Assembly: GCA_001618605.1 (NCBI GenBank) | Contig: LKHC01000017.1 | Location: forward strand, 1-64,000 | DNA from: Candidatus Fermentibacter danicus | GTDB taxonomy: Bacteria > Fermentibacterota > Fermentibacteria > Fermentibacterales > Fermentibacteraceae | Reading direction: 5' to 3' | DNA length: 64,000 nucleotides | In this document: positions 8,896 to 15,285 of the stretch, one piece after another | How positions within the stretch are numbered: position 1 is the first letter of the stretch | How the letters are laid out: each line of letters opens with the position of its first letter | Program-made: the position numbers and the translations under genes | Notes under the pieces: generated by a model | Seen by the model: only the letters and a program-made list of their open reading frames with translations | The model's database searches: none | Told to the model about the DNA's origin: nothing

Positions 8896-9680
8896 ATGGC
8901 GGCAGTGGATGTCATCGACGACCTGGCGTCCCAGGGGCGGTACCACTTCACGATGAAGGAGGCGGTGGATCGACTTGGCGTGTCGGTCATCGCCGCGCGT
9001 TCCTCCATCCGCCGGCTTAAGAGCAAGGGGCTCGTTGCTGCTCCACACCGTGGATTCTATGTCGTGGTGCCCCCGGAGTACCGGAGGCTCGGGTGCCTGC
9101 CTGCCGACCAGTTTATTCCGCAACTGATGCAACATCTGGGTCTATCGTACTATGCCGCGCTCCTGACGGCCGGTCGCTACCACGGCGCGGCCCACCAGCA
9201 GCCTCAGGTGTTCCAGGTCATGGTGGCCCAAAACCGGCCTCCTCTATCGCCTGCGGAGAGGTACGAGTCTCCTTCGTCGCCCGCCGAAACGCAGCAGATG
9301 TCCCAACGGTGAGCTTCAAAACCCCACGAGGGTATCTCGCGGTCTCTACTCCGGAGGCCACGGCGTTCGACCTCGTCGGCTACCCCCAGCACTCGGGCGG
9401 CGTCGACAACGTCGCCACGGTCCTCGCTGAGCTTGCCGAGCAATTGGACCCCGCCGCCCTGGCTTCGCTCGCTCCTCTATCTCCCGTGCCCTGGGCGCAA
9501 CGACTCGGCTTCCTACTCGAGCGAATCGGTGCGGCTGACAGAGCGATTCAGCTTGCCAGGCACGTCGCGGGCGTCGTGAACGAGACGACGGCGCTGGTTC
9601 CGAGCGCACCGGTGGAGGGAGCGCCGTATGACAAGCGCTGGCGGTTGCTGATTAATGTCCAGGTTGAGCCCGACTTATGA
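8896..9680 (+). pseudogene. abiEi: Frameshifted AbiEi-family antitoxin (type IV toxin-antitoxin)
   Basis: The first part, from ATG 8896 (GGAAGGGA 8 nt upstream), encodes a winged-helix start (FTMKEAVDRLGVS, SIRRLKSKGLVAAPHRGFYV) and LGLSYYAALLTAGRYHGAAH. This matches the AbiEi antitoxin order of DNA-binding domain followed by the AbiEi_4 domain. The homologous continuation (GEVRVSFVARR, FKTPRGYLAVSTPEATAFDL) is in the next frame (-1). The crossover lies between about 9225 and 9250, consistent with a one-base deletion. Reading straight on in the first frame stops at 9312. Without the shift the protein would be about 260 residues, normal for the family. The end at 9680 overlaps the toxin start by 4 bp, as in intact abiE operons. 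A sequencing error cannot be excluded. Confidence 0.8.
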
Positions 9681-9754
9681 TTCCCATCGACTTCATCACC
9701 GAATGGCGCCGTGTAGCTCCCTGGATCTACAAGTTGTACCGGGAACGGAGGTGA
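9677..9754 (+). pseudogene. abiEii: Stub of AbiEii toxin gene (first 16 codons)
   Basis: ATG 9677 overlaps the abiEi stop as ATGA. The peptide begins MIPIDFITEWRRVAPW, matching the well-known conserved N-terminus of AbiEii nucleotidyltransferase toxins (MIPxxFITEWRxxAPW). It then runs into ten unrelated residues and stops at 9754. The remaining ~270 codons, including the nucleotidyltransferase core, are absent, so the toxin is inactive. The deletion junction is about 9725. The last codons form the ribosome-binding site of fic. Confidence 0.8.
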
Positions 9755-9760
9755 GGCGGA

Positions 9761-10810
9761 ATGACCAGGGGATTCAATCCCGTGTTCACGATCACCAACC
9801 GGATTACCGCTGGCCTGACTAGCATTGAGCGGGCCCGTGGGTTCCTGGATGCCGCGACTCTGTCCGAGGCCTGGGTGAATGAGATGGGACGCCGTGCGCT
9901 GGTTCTTGAAGCCCATCACACCACGCACATAGAAGGAACTCGCCTGACCCTGGATCAGGCCGGTCGACTCCTGGAAGGCAAGCTGGTGCCCGGGGCCGAT
10001 CGCGACGATGTTCTGGAGCTGCTGAACTATAAGAAGGCCTTTGAGTTCGTTTCCGAGTATGTCAAAGACGGTGGTCCGATCACGGAGGGGCTGGTCCGGG
10101 AAATCCACAAACGGCTCGTCGATGGCGTGCGCGGGGGAGCCGCTGCTCCAGGCGAGTACCGGAGAATCCAGAACTATGTGGTCGATTCCGTCACCGGCGA
10201 GATAGTCTACACACCGCCTCCGACGCACGATGTGCCGATCATGATGGCCGATCTGGTGTACTGGCTCAACAAGGAGAAGGCGATTCACCCGGTTCTGGTG
10301 AGCGGCATCTCTCAGTTCCAGCTCGTGCATATCCACCCGTTCCTGGATGGCAACGGCCGGACATCCCGGCTGCTCTCGACATTGTGCCTCTACCGGGCCG
10401 GGTATGATTTCAAGCGGCTGTTTACGATCAGCGAATACTACGATCGGGACCGGCCGGCATTCTATCGGGCTATTCAGAGCGTCCGCGAGCACGGGATGGA
10501 TATGACCGTCTGGCTGGAATACTTCGTCGAGGGGTTGACTGCCCAGCTTGCCGAAGTCAGAGAGCGCGGTGAGCAGGCAATTCGACGGGATATGCTGGTC
10601 AAGGAGCACATGCTTTCGGACCGCCAGGCAAGAGCCCTCGCCCATATCCTGGAGCACGGCAGTCTGACCATCAAGGATTTCGAGGGCTTATGCCCCGATG
10701 TAAACCGCCGGTCTCTGCAGCGGGATCTGAAAACGATGGTGGACCTGGGATTGATCGTCACCGAGGGTGAAACGCACCAACTGTGCTACCGATTGGCGGA
10801 GGGGAACTGA
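9761..10810 (+). CDS. Fic-domain protein (AMPylase-type), class II
   Basis: A 349-residue protein with the complete Fic active-site motif [12 protein letters not shown] near residue 190; the His is catalytic and the following loop binds nucleotide. An N-terminal TTHIEGT sequence fits the inhibitory helix motif (S/T)xxxE(G/N), here T-THI-E-G. This places it among self-inhibited class II Fic proteins, which carry the inhibitory helix on the same chain. The C-terminal ~90 residues ([27 protein letters not shown]-like) form a winged-helix domain. The usual activity is transfer of AMP to a protein target, and the helix argues for tight regulation. GGAGG (9747-9751) precedes ATG 9761. No separate antitoxin is needed. 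It sits between repeats 1 and 2. Confidence 0.9.
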   Translation: MTRGFNPVFTITNRITAGLTSIERARGFLDAATLSEAWVNEMGRRALVLEAHHTTHIEGTRLTLDQAGRLLEGKLVPGADRDDVLELLNYKKAFEFVSEYVKDGGPITEGLVREIHKRLVDGVRGGAAAPGEYRRIQNYVVDSVTGEIVYTPPPTHDVPIMMADLVYWLNKEKAIHPVLVSGISQFQLVHIHPFLDGNGRTSRLLSTLCLYRAGYDFKRLFTISEYYDRDRPAFYRAIQSVREHGMDMTVWLEYFVEGLTAQLAEVRERGEQAIRRDMLVKEHMLSDRQARALAHILEHGSLTIKDFEGLCPDVNRRSLQRDLKTMVDLGLIVTEGETHQLCYRLAEGN

Positions 10811-10812
10811 TC

Positions 10813-10844
10813 TTTGCGACAGGTTTGCGACAGTGTTTGCGACA
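10813..10844 (+). repeat. Three short direct repeats TTTGCGACA after fic
   Basis: TTTGCGACA occurs at 10813-10821, 10824-10832 and 10836-10844, that is, with an 11- and then a 12-bp period, about one helical turn. They lie between the fic stop and repeat copy 2. Function is unknown; a protein-binding array is possible. Confidence 0.7.
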
Positions 10845-10868
10845 CGGCCCACGGCCCAGCCCCGGCCC

Positions 10869-10981
10869 AGCCCTGGCTTGAGATGCTTGAGTTGCATCAG
10901 TAACTCTTTGCTGAACAAATATATGACTATTTTGCGCTTCTTCAGAGCTGCATTTTCACTACAATAGAATCACAACCATCT
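10869..10981 (+). repeat. Island repeat copy 2 (113 bp) with adjoining RAYT remnant
   Basis: The unit matches copy 1 at 112 of 113 positions, including the hairpin GAGTTGC-ATCA-GTAACTC. Immediately after it, 10985-11030 reads TTGGAAATCGGATCCCGCC, which translates as LEIGSRLDHPGS. This is the N-terminus of the transposase at 14170 (MEIGSRLDYPGS) before the frame is lost. The gap between fic and hipB (10811-11263) therefore contains the short direct repeats, this copy, the transposase remnant, and the hipBA operators and promoter. Confidence 0.9.
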
Positions 10982-11139
10982 ATTTGGAAATCGGATCCCG
11001 CCTGGATCATCCCGGTTCTCCAGTAGCATGTCGTTGGACGGAGATACGGTCATTTCCGGCAGAATCGTCTTTACCGACCGGGCCATTTCTCGGCTGGGGA
11101 CAATGTAGATAATTGCATTCTGTCGTCTCATTGATCACC

Positions 11140-11251
11140 ATCCCGATCGGGATGATTCAGTCTTTGTTCAACTCCCAGACGTAGAACAATACCGAACGGG
11201 ATGAATCTGCTTGACGGGAGGGATATGAAGTCATATTCTCCCGAACGGGAA
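11140..11251. promoter_or_regulatory. Three evenly spaced hipB-type operators
   Basis: Palindromes with the core (A/C)CCGAWCGGG are found at 11140-11153 (ATCCCGATCGGGAT, perfect), 11189-11202 (ATACCGAACGGGAT) and 11238-11251 (CTCCCGAACGGGAA). Their centres (11146.5, 11195.5, 11244.5) are exactly 49 bp apart. The third covers the -10 element and start region of the hipBA promoter, and the second lies just upstream of its -35. HipB-type Xre repressors bind such palindromes and repress their own operon. Confidence 0.8.
11211..11239 (+). promoter_or_regulatory. Strong promoter of hipBA
   Basis: TTGACG (11211-11216), a 17-bp spacer and TATTCT (11234-11239) predict a transcript start near 11246. 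The leader would be only about 18 nt and would carry the GAAGG ribosome-binding site. It overlaps the third operator. Confidence 0.75.
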
Positions 11252-11263
11252 AGAAGGTGGATG

Positions 11264-11512
11264 ATGCCAGAGCGAGAGGCTCCAGTTTTCGGAGTGGTAG
11301 AGACGACGGAGGACCTGGGGAAGATGCTGAGGAGCAAGAGGAAGGCGCTCGGAATGACGCAGGAGAGAGCTTCCGGCCTTCTCGGGGTGGGCATCCGCTT
11401 CCTCTCCGAACTCGAACGCGGCAAGCCCACTGCTGAGATCGGCAAGGTTCTACAGGTGGTCAGGAGGCTCGGTCTCGATCTGTGCGTGGAACCGAAGACC
11501 CGGAGAGGCTGA
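11264..11512 (+). CDS. hipB: HipB-like Xre-family antitoxin/repressor
   Basis: An 82-residue helix-turn-helix protein. Helices with LGKMLRSKRKALGMTQERAS, LLGVGIRFLSELERGKPT and EIGKVLQVVRRLGLDLCVEP form the classic Cro/C1 fold of HipB antitoxins, which bind operator DNA and neutralise the HipA kinase. Two ATGs (11261, 11264) are possible; 11264 has GAAGG six bases upstream and starts just inside the predicted mRNA. A further upstream start would lie before the promoter's start site. The gene is followed by hipA after 6 bp. Confidence 0.88.
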   Translation: MPEREAPVFGVVETTEDLGKMLRSKRKALGMTQERASGLLGVGIRFLSELERGKPTAEIGKVLQVVRRLGLDLCVEPKTRRG

Positions 11513-11518
11513 CAGACG

Positions 11519-12781
11519 ATGTCCTTGGACAGTCTGAACGTCTTCTTCGAACAGAGGCTCGTGGGTCGGATTCACAGTGACAGCCGGGGCATGATGCTGT
11601 TCGAGTATGCCAGGGAATGGCTGGATTCCGAAGAACGCTTCCCGATATCGAGAAGCCTTCCGCTGGATGGCCCGCCGCTTCCGTCCGAACGCAGCCATGC
11701 CTTCTTCGCGAACCTTCTTCCGGAAGGGATGGTTCGAGAGGCGGTCTCGAGGAAGCTGGGCATCTCCGGGGGGAACGACTTCGCACTGCTGCGAGCCATA
11801 GGGGGCGAGTGCGCCGGAGCTTTGTGGATCGGGCCCGGACAGCCTCCGGTGGACAGCCCGGACAGGTACGAGCCGATCGATGCAGTGGAACTGGGGCGGC
11901 TGGCCTATACCTATGGCGCGATGGCTGGGGTGATGGCGCCGGGAGTGAGATTATCCCTCGCAGGGGCGCAGGACAAGATTCCGATCGCCGTAAGGGATGG
12001 AGCGTTTGCACTCCCTCTGGATGGAGCTCCGTCCTCGCACATCCTTAAGTTCGAGAACAGGGACTATGCCGACCTCCCCCTCAACGAATGCCTTGCGTCG
12101 GAACTGGCAAGGCGCTGCGGGCTGCCGGTCGTGCAGACCACGCTCGTCGATCTTGGCGGGATAAAGGCATGTCTCGTCGAGAGATATGACCGTATCACCG
12201 TCTCCGGTCGCATGGTGCGCCTTCACCAGGAGGATTTCTGCCAGGCCCTCGGCCTTCCGTCGGCGATGAAATACGAGGCTGATGGAGGCCCGTCGTTCCG
12301 TCAGTGCTTCACCCTCGTCCAGGAAGCCAGCGAAGAACCCCTCCCGGATGAAGAACTCCTGCTCCGGTGGCAGATCATGAACCTCCTGCTGGGAAATGCC
12401 GATGGTCATGCGAAGAATCTCTCGCTTCTCCACGGCCTCGACGGCAGTGTGAGGCTGGCGCCCTTCTACGACATGGTCTCTACTCTGGCATACCCTGGTC
12501 TGTCCAGAGATGCCGCTCTGAAGATAGGCGAGGCTTCCGACCTTGGAGGAGCGGGCCCGAAGCATTTCGACAAACTGTCCATGGATTGCGGGTTGGGGGC
12601 CAGATGGGTCAGGAGTGTCGTACTGGATACGGCAGAGACTCTCTGCGGGATAATCGAGCGCTCTATCGACGAACTGGCGACGGCATACCGGCAGGAACAA
12701 GCTGTGAGGCGGCTCCTGCGCATCGTTTCCAGACAGGCAGCAAATGTGCGAAACGCGTTCAGCCAGGCTCGCTCCGGCTGA
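11519..12781 (+). CDS. hipA: HipA-type serine/threonine kinase toxin
   Basis: A full-length 420-residue HipA. It contains the N-terminal couple_hipA-like domain (FEQRLVGRIHSDSRG; FFANLLPEG) and the P-loop-like SLAGAQDK segment near residue 146, whose serine corresponds to the autophosphorylated Ser150 region of E. coli HipA. The catalytic LLGNADGHAKNLSL (Asp and Asn of the kinase) and the metal-binding APFYDMVST are also present. All key kinase residues are present, so the toxin looks active. Known HipA kinases phosphorylate glutamyl-tRNA synthetase or related targets and cause growth arrest. It is translated with hipB from one promoter. Confidence 0.95.
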   Translation: MSLDSLNVFFEQRLVGRIHSDSRGMMLFEYAREWLDSEERFPISRSLPLDGPPLPSERSHAFFANLLPEGMVREAVSRKLGISGGNDFALLRAIGGECAGALWIGPGQPPVDSPDRYEPIDAVELGRLAYTYGAMAGVMAPGVRLSLAGAQDKIPIAVRDGAFALPLDGAPSSHILKFENRDYADLPLNECLASELARRCGLPVVQTTLVDLGGIKACLVERYDRITVSGRMVRLHQEDFCQALGLPSAMKYEADGGPSFRQCFTLVQEASEEPLPDEELLLRWQIMNLLLGNADGHAKNLSLLHGLDGSVRLAPFYDMVSTLAYPGLSRDAALKIGEASDLGGAGPKHFDKLSMDCGLGARWVRSVVLDTAETLCGIIERSIDELATAYRQEQAVRRLLRIVSRQAANVRNAFSQARSG

Positions 12782-12782
12782 T

Positions 12783-13136
12783 CTATGGCCTGCTTCCTGT
12801 TACGCTGCTCCAACCACGTGGATTGCCGGGCTGAAGCGATCCTCTTGGATTCCGCTCTGGAAGCCTGAACCGGAGGCTGATCGGCAGGTTGGTATGAAAC
12901 CCGGATACCGGTCGGTACACTCCAAGGGATAAGCGGGTCGAAATCTGTAGTATTCCGTCGATGTGGACGGCCGTCTCGCGGATCACCCGGCGCGATGATG
13001 CCATTCGGTTTATGAACTCTACTATCATCAAGTAGTGTGGATCGAAAGCCTTCCAGCCCCTCGGAAGCGGCATCTCTTTGAAGATCTCCTCCATCATCCC
13101 ACAGCCCTTTTCGCTGGCTCTCCTGTCTTCAGACAT
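12783..13136 (-). other. Possible small gene or gene remnant in the gap after hipA
   Basis: The gap 12782-13216 has one minus-strand reading frame of 117 codons. Its first 55 residues (MMEEIFKEMPLPRGWKAFD..., IVEFINRMASSRRVIRETAV) look protein-like, but the rest (proline- and arginine-rich) does not. No ribosome-binding site supports 13136; an internal ATG pair near 13097 is possible. I do not recognise the family. It may be the 5' end of a gene destroyed at the island junction. Nothing else is seen in this gap apart from the promoter at 13165. Confidence 0.25.
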
Positions 13137-13164
13137 CAGATCAGAACTACCCGATCCACGGTTG

Positions 13165-13193
13165 TTGACAAGAGTTACTCAACAGAATAGAGA
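13165..13193 (+). promoter_or_regulatory. Possible promoter for secreted protein gene
   Basis: A perfect TTGACA (13165-13170) is followed after 17 bp by a weak TAGAGA. The region also contains the short palindrome GAGTTACTC. The start codon is 24 bp downstream of the -10. Confidence 0.45.
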
Positions 13194-13216
13194 ACATGAA
13201 ACTGGAGGTGAAGCGC

Positions 13217-14041
13217 ATGAATAGGCTCCTGTGCCTTTTCGCCATATGCGGATTCTGCGCACAAGTTCACGCCTCGTGTTTTTTCACCGACTTCGAGGAT
13301 AACGACCTGAGCGGCTGGACTCCCTGCTGCGGATCGGACTTCTGGTACGCTGTCAGCGGGCAGGTCAGAGTATCGACCGGCCGATCCTGCAGCGCGCTGC
13401 TCTGTCCCTGGGTGCCTGAATCGATGAATGTTCAGGTTTCGACTTCAGGGACTGCGATGAAGCATGTCCTGGGGCTTGTCGCGCGGATGAGCGATTCGAA
13501 TTCAGGCATAATTGCCTATGTCTCCCCGGATAGCGATGTGGCCAGGATAAGGTTGATCAGCCTGGGCGAACTTTCCACCATACTGGCGTCCCTCTCGGCC
13601 GACTTTCCCAGCCATGTCGACTATGAACTCAACCTATCGTGCATCGGGGAGCAGATACTCTTTGAGATCATCGTTCCCTCCACGAATGATCACTGGCTGC
13701 TCGAGGCTGTCGATTCCTTTCCCGCTACAGGTCGATGCGGGCTGGCCACGGGGCAGGAGCAGCTTGCATCCTGGAACTGGTTCAGCGCACAGACGCCAGG
13801 ATCGGGGTCGGATCATGAATCTGCTGATGGAGATGATGCGTCGATCAGTCCCTCAGCCTGTCCAGCCGGCAGGACGGTATCGATCAGGCTCAATGGAGGA
13901 GGGCCCGCTCCCGGAGTCTGCGATGACGGGGTCGATGCGGACAACAGCCGATCAAATCCGATGTTCGAGTATGTGATCGTAGAGATACCAGGCTTCGAGC
14001 CGATGAAGGGCAGGCTGGTCCCAGCCGGCCTGGCTCGTTAA
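13217..14041 (+). CDS. Secreted Cys-rich protein with LamG/DUF1080-like domain
   Basis: 274 residues. A signal peptide (MNRLLCLFAICGFCAQVHA, likely cleaved before SCFF) is followed by TDFEDNDLSGWTPCCGSDFW, a wording common at the start of concanavalin-like (LamG or 3-keto-disaccharide hydrolase) domains. The mature part has several cysteines (CC, SCSALLC, SCIG, RCG, ACPAG, VCDDG) that could form disulfides. Residues about 210-235 are a low-complexity acidic linker. The last 45 residues include VCDDGVDADNS, an acidic calcium-binding-like run. ATG 13217 has GGAGG 8 nt upstream. It is cargo of the repeat island, between copies 2 and 3; role unknown. Confidence 0.7.
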   Translation: MNRLLCLFAICGFCAQVHASCFFTDFEDNDLSGWTPCCGSDFWYAVSGQVRVSTGRSCSALLCPWVPESMNVQVSTSGTAMKHVLGLVARMSDSNSGIIAYVSPDSDVARIRLISLGELSTILASLSADFPSHVDYELNLSCIGEQILFEIIVPSTNDHWLLEAVDSFPATGRCGLATGQEQLASWNWFSAQTPGSGSDHESADGDDASISPSACPAGRTVSIRLNGGGPAPGVCDDGVDADNSRSNPMFEYVIVEIPGFEPMKGRLVPAGLAR

Positions 14042-14054
14042 CAGTCCCCGGCCC

Positions 14055-14167
14055 AGCCCTGGCTTGAGATGCTTGAGTTGCACCAGCAACTCTATGCTGG
14101 GCAAGTACATGACTGATTCTCATTTCCCAGGGGTTGCATTCTCCCTCCATTTGGATCACAATCATCT
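14055..14167 (+). repeat. Island repeat copy 3 (113 bp), left end of transposase unit
   Basis: It has the same length as copies 1 and 2 but a diverged middle. The hairpin is here a perfect GAGTTGC-ACCA-GCAACTC (7-bp stem, 4-nt loop). Relative to copies 1 and 2 the wobble pair G-T becomes G-C, so the structure is conserved while the sequence changes. Confidence 0.85.
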
Positions 14168-14169
14168 AT

Positions 14170-15198
14170 ATGGAAATCGGATCGCGCCTCGATTATCCTG
14201 GTTCCCTGCACCATGTCATGGGACGTGGAGCCGGGGGTGAACACATTTTCGACACTGAAGCCGACAAGGTCAGTTTCCTCAGCCGACTCGACTTAATCGC
14301 GCCAGCCATGGGTTTCAAGTCCTATGCCTGGGCACTCATGCCCAACCATTTCCATCTACTCCTCGAAGTCGGTGATCAAGGGCTTTTCAGGATCATGCAC
14401 CGACTCCTCACCGGATTCAGTGTCTCCTACAACAAACGCCACCAGCGCAAGGGACATGTATTCATGGCCAGATTCAAATCGATTCTGGTCTCAAGAGACG
14501 AGTACCTTCTTGAACTGATCAGGTACATTCACCTCAATCCATTGCGGGCCGGCATCGTCCGCAGCATTGAAGAGCTCGATGACTATCCCTGGACGGGTCA
14601 CAGAGCGATGATCCATGGAAACGACAGAGTCTGGCATCGGACGGAAGAAGTCCTGAATGCCTTTTCGACTGAAATATATGATGGAAAGTGCGCATATTTA
14701 GAATTCCTCTCCGCCGGAATCAGAAAAAGGGATTCCATGGTGCTCGAATCCGGCAACCTGAGGATCGGCAAGAACGGTATTGTCCAGACCATCGGAACCG
14801 AATCGGATCAGCGCAGATATGACTATGCCGGAATGATCCTCGGAAGCCTGGGCTTTGCCGCAGCTTACTCAAAGCTTCTCAACCGGAGAAGAAGAAAGAC
14901 CCGTGATAGGGCAGAGGAACACGAGCTGATCGAGGCACTCGCCGCCAGAGTATGCCTTCATTTCTCCGTTAACCCGGCCAGGCTCACCAGTAGTTCCAGG
15001 GGGGGAAATCTAAGCTCCGTCAGGAGAGTCCTTGCTCAACTGCTCACCGAGGTCGGAATCAGCAGAGCCGATATCTCAAGGAGGCTGAACATCACCTATT
15101 CCGGGGTCACGCGACTCATGGAATCGAAGATGAGCATCCGTGAAACAGTGATTCTAAACGAAATCAAAGCCAATTATATTTCATCACAGGCGCTCTGA
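14170..15198 (+). CDS. REP-associated Y1 transposase (RAYT) with DnaA-C-like tail
   Basis: 342 residues from ATG 14170. The N-terminal half is a Transposase IS200-like (Y1) domain: GSLHHVMGRG, the HUH metal motif in MPNHFHLLLEV, then KGHVFMARFKS and LELIRYIHLNPLRAGI, where the Tyr is the likely nucleophile. The C-terminal ~90 residues (HFSVNPARLTSSSRGGNLSS, ISRADISRRLNITYSGVTRL) resemble the DNA-binding domain of DnaA and are found in one group of RAYT-like transposases. Such enzymes nick and join single-stranded ends at small hairpins, matching the REP-like hairpin in the repeat. The gene appears intact. Some bases upstream of ATG belong to the repeat itself. Confidence 0.92.
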   Translation: MEIGSRLDYPGSLHHVMGRGAGGEHIFDTEADKVSFLSRLDLIAPAMGFKSYAWALMPNHFHLLLEVGDQGLFRIMHRLLTGFSVSYNKRHQRKGHVFMARFKSILVSRDEYLLELIRYIHLNPLRAGIVRSIEELDDYPWTGHRAMIHGNDRVWHRTEEVLNAFSTEIYDGKCAYLEFLSAGIRKRDSMVLESGNLRIGKNGIVQTIGTESDQRRYDYAGMILGSLGFAAAYSKLLNRRRRKTRDRAEEHELIEALAARVCLHFSVNPARLTSSSRGGNLSSVRRVLAQLLTEVGISRADISRRLNITYSGVTRLMESKMSIRETVILNEIKANYISSQAL

Positions 15199-15234
15199 AA
15201 AATATCTAACTACAAGTGGGGTAAGCAACTGCGA

Positions 15235-15263
15235 ATGCATCTCAAGCATCTCAAGCCAGGGCT
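15235..15263 (-). repeat. Inverted copy of the repeat end (copy 4)
   Basis: Read on the minus strand, 15263-15235 gives AGCCCTGGCTTGAGATGCTT followed by GAGATGCAT, matching the first 29 bases of the other copies with one mismatch. The match ends before the hairpin. Just downstream, GGGCTGGACCTGT occurs twice (15260-15272, 15276-15288). It forms the right boundary of the island. Confidence 0.8.
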
Positions 15264-15285
15264 GGACCTGTCGGGGGCTGGACCT

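Larger units (their letters stand above)
14055..15263 (+). mobile_element. RAYT/IS200-like transposase unit with inverted ends
   Basis: The unit consists of repeat copy 3 (14055-14167), the transposase gene and an inverted end at 15235-15263. The shared end sequence begins AGCCCTGGCTTGAGATGCTT on both sides, in opposite orientation. Single copies of the left end at 8563 and 10869 show that it has multiplied or decayed in place. No clear target duplication is seen, as expected for Y1 transposases. Confidence 0.75.

Noticed and set aside
9225-9250. Programmed -1 frameshift as explanation of the split abiEi gene
   Set aside because: No X-XXY-YYZ slippery heptamer in the right frame and no obvious stimulatory structure. 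With the toxin deleted, decay by mutation is simpler.
10813-10844. CRISPR-like array
   Set aside because: The repeats are only 9 bp with 2-3 bp between them, and no cas genes are present.
10970-11131. A 53-codon minus-strand frame starting MRRQNAIIYIVPSREM
   Set aside because: It has no good ribosome-binding site, runs into the repeat and transposase remnant, and matches no family I know. It is too short to support.
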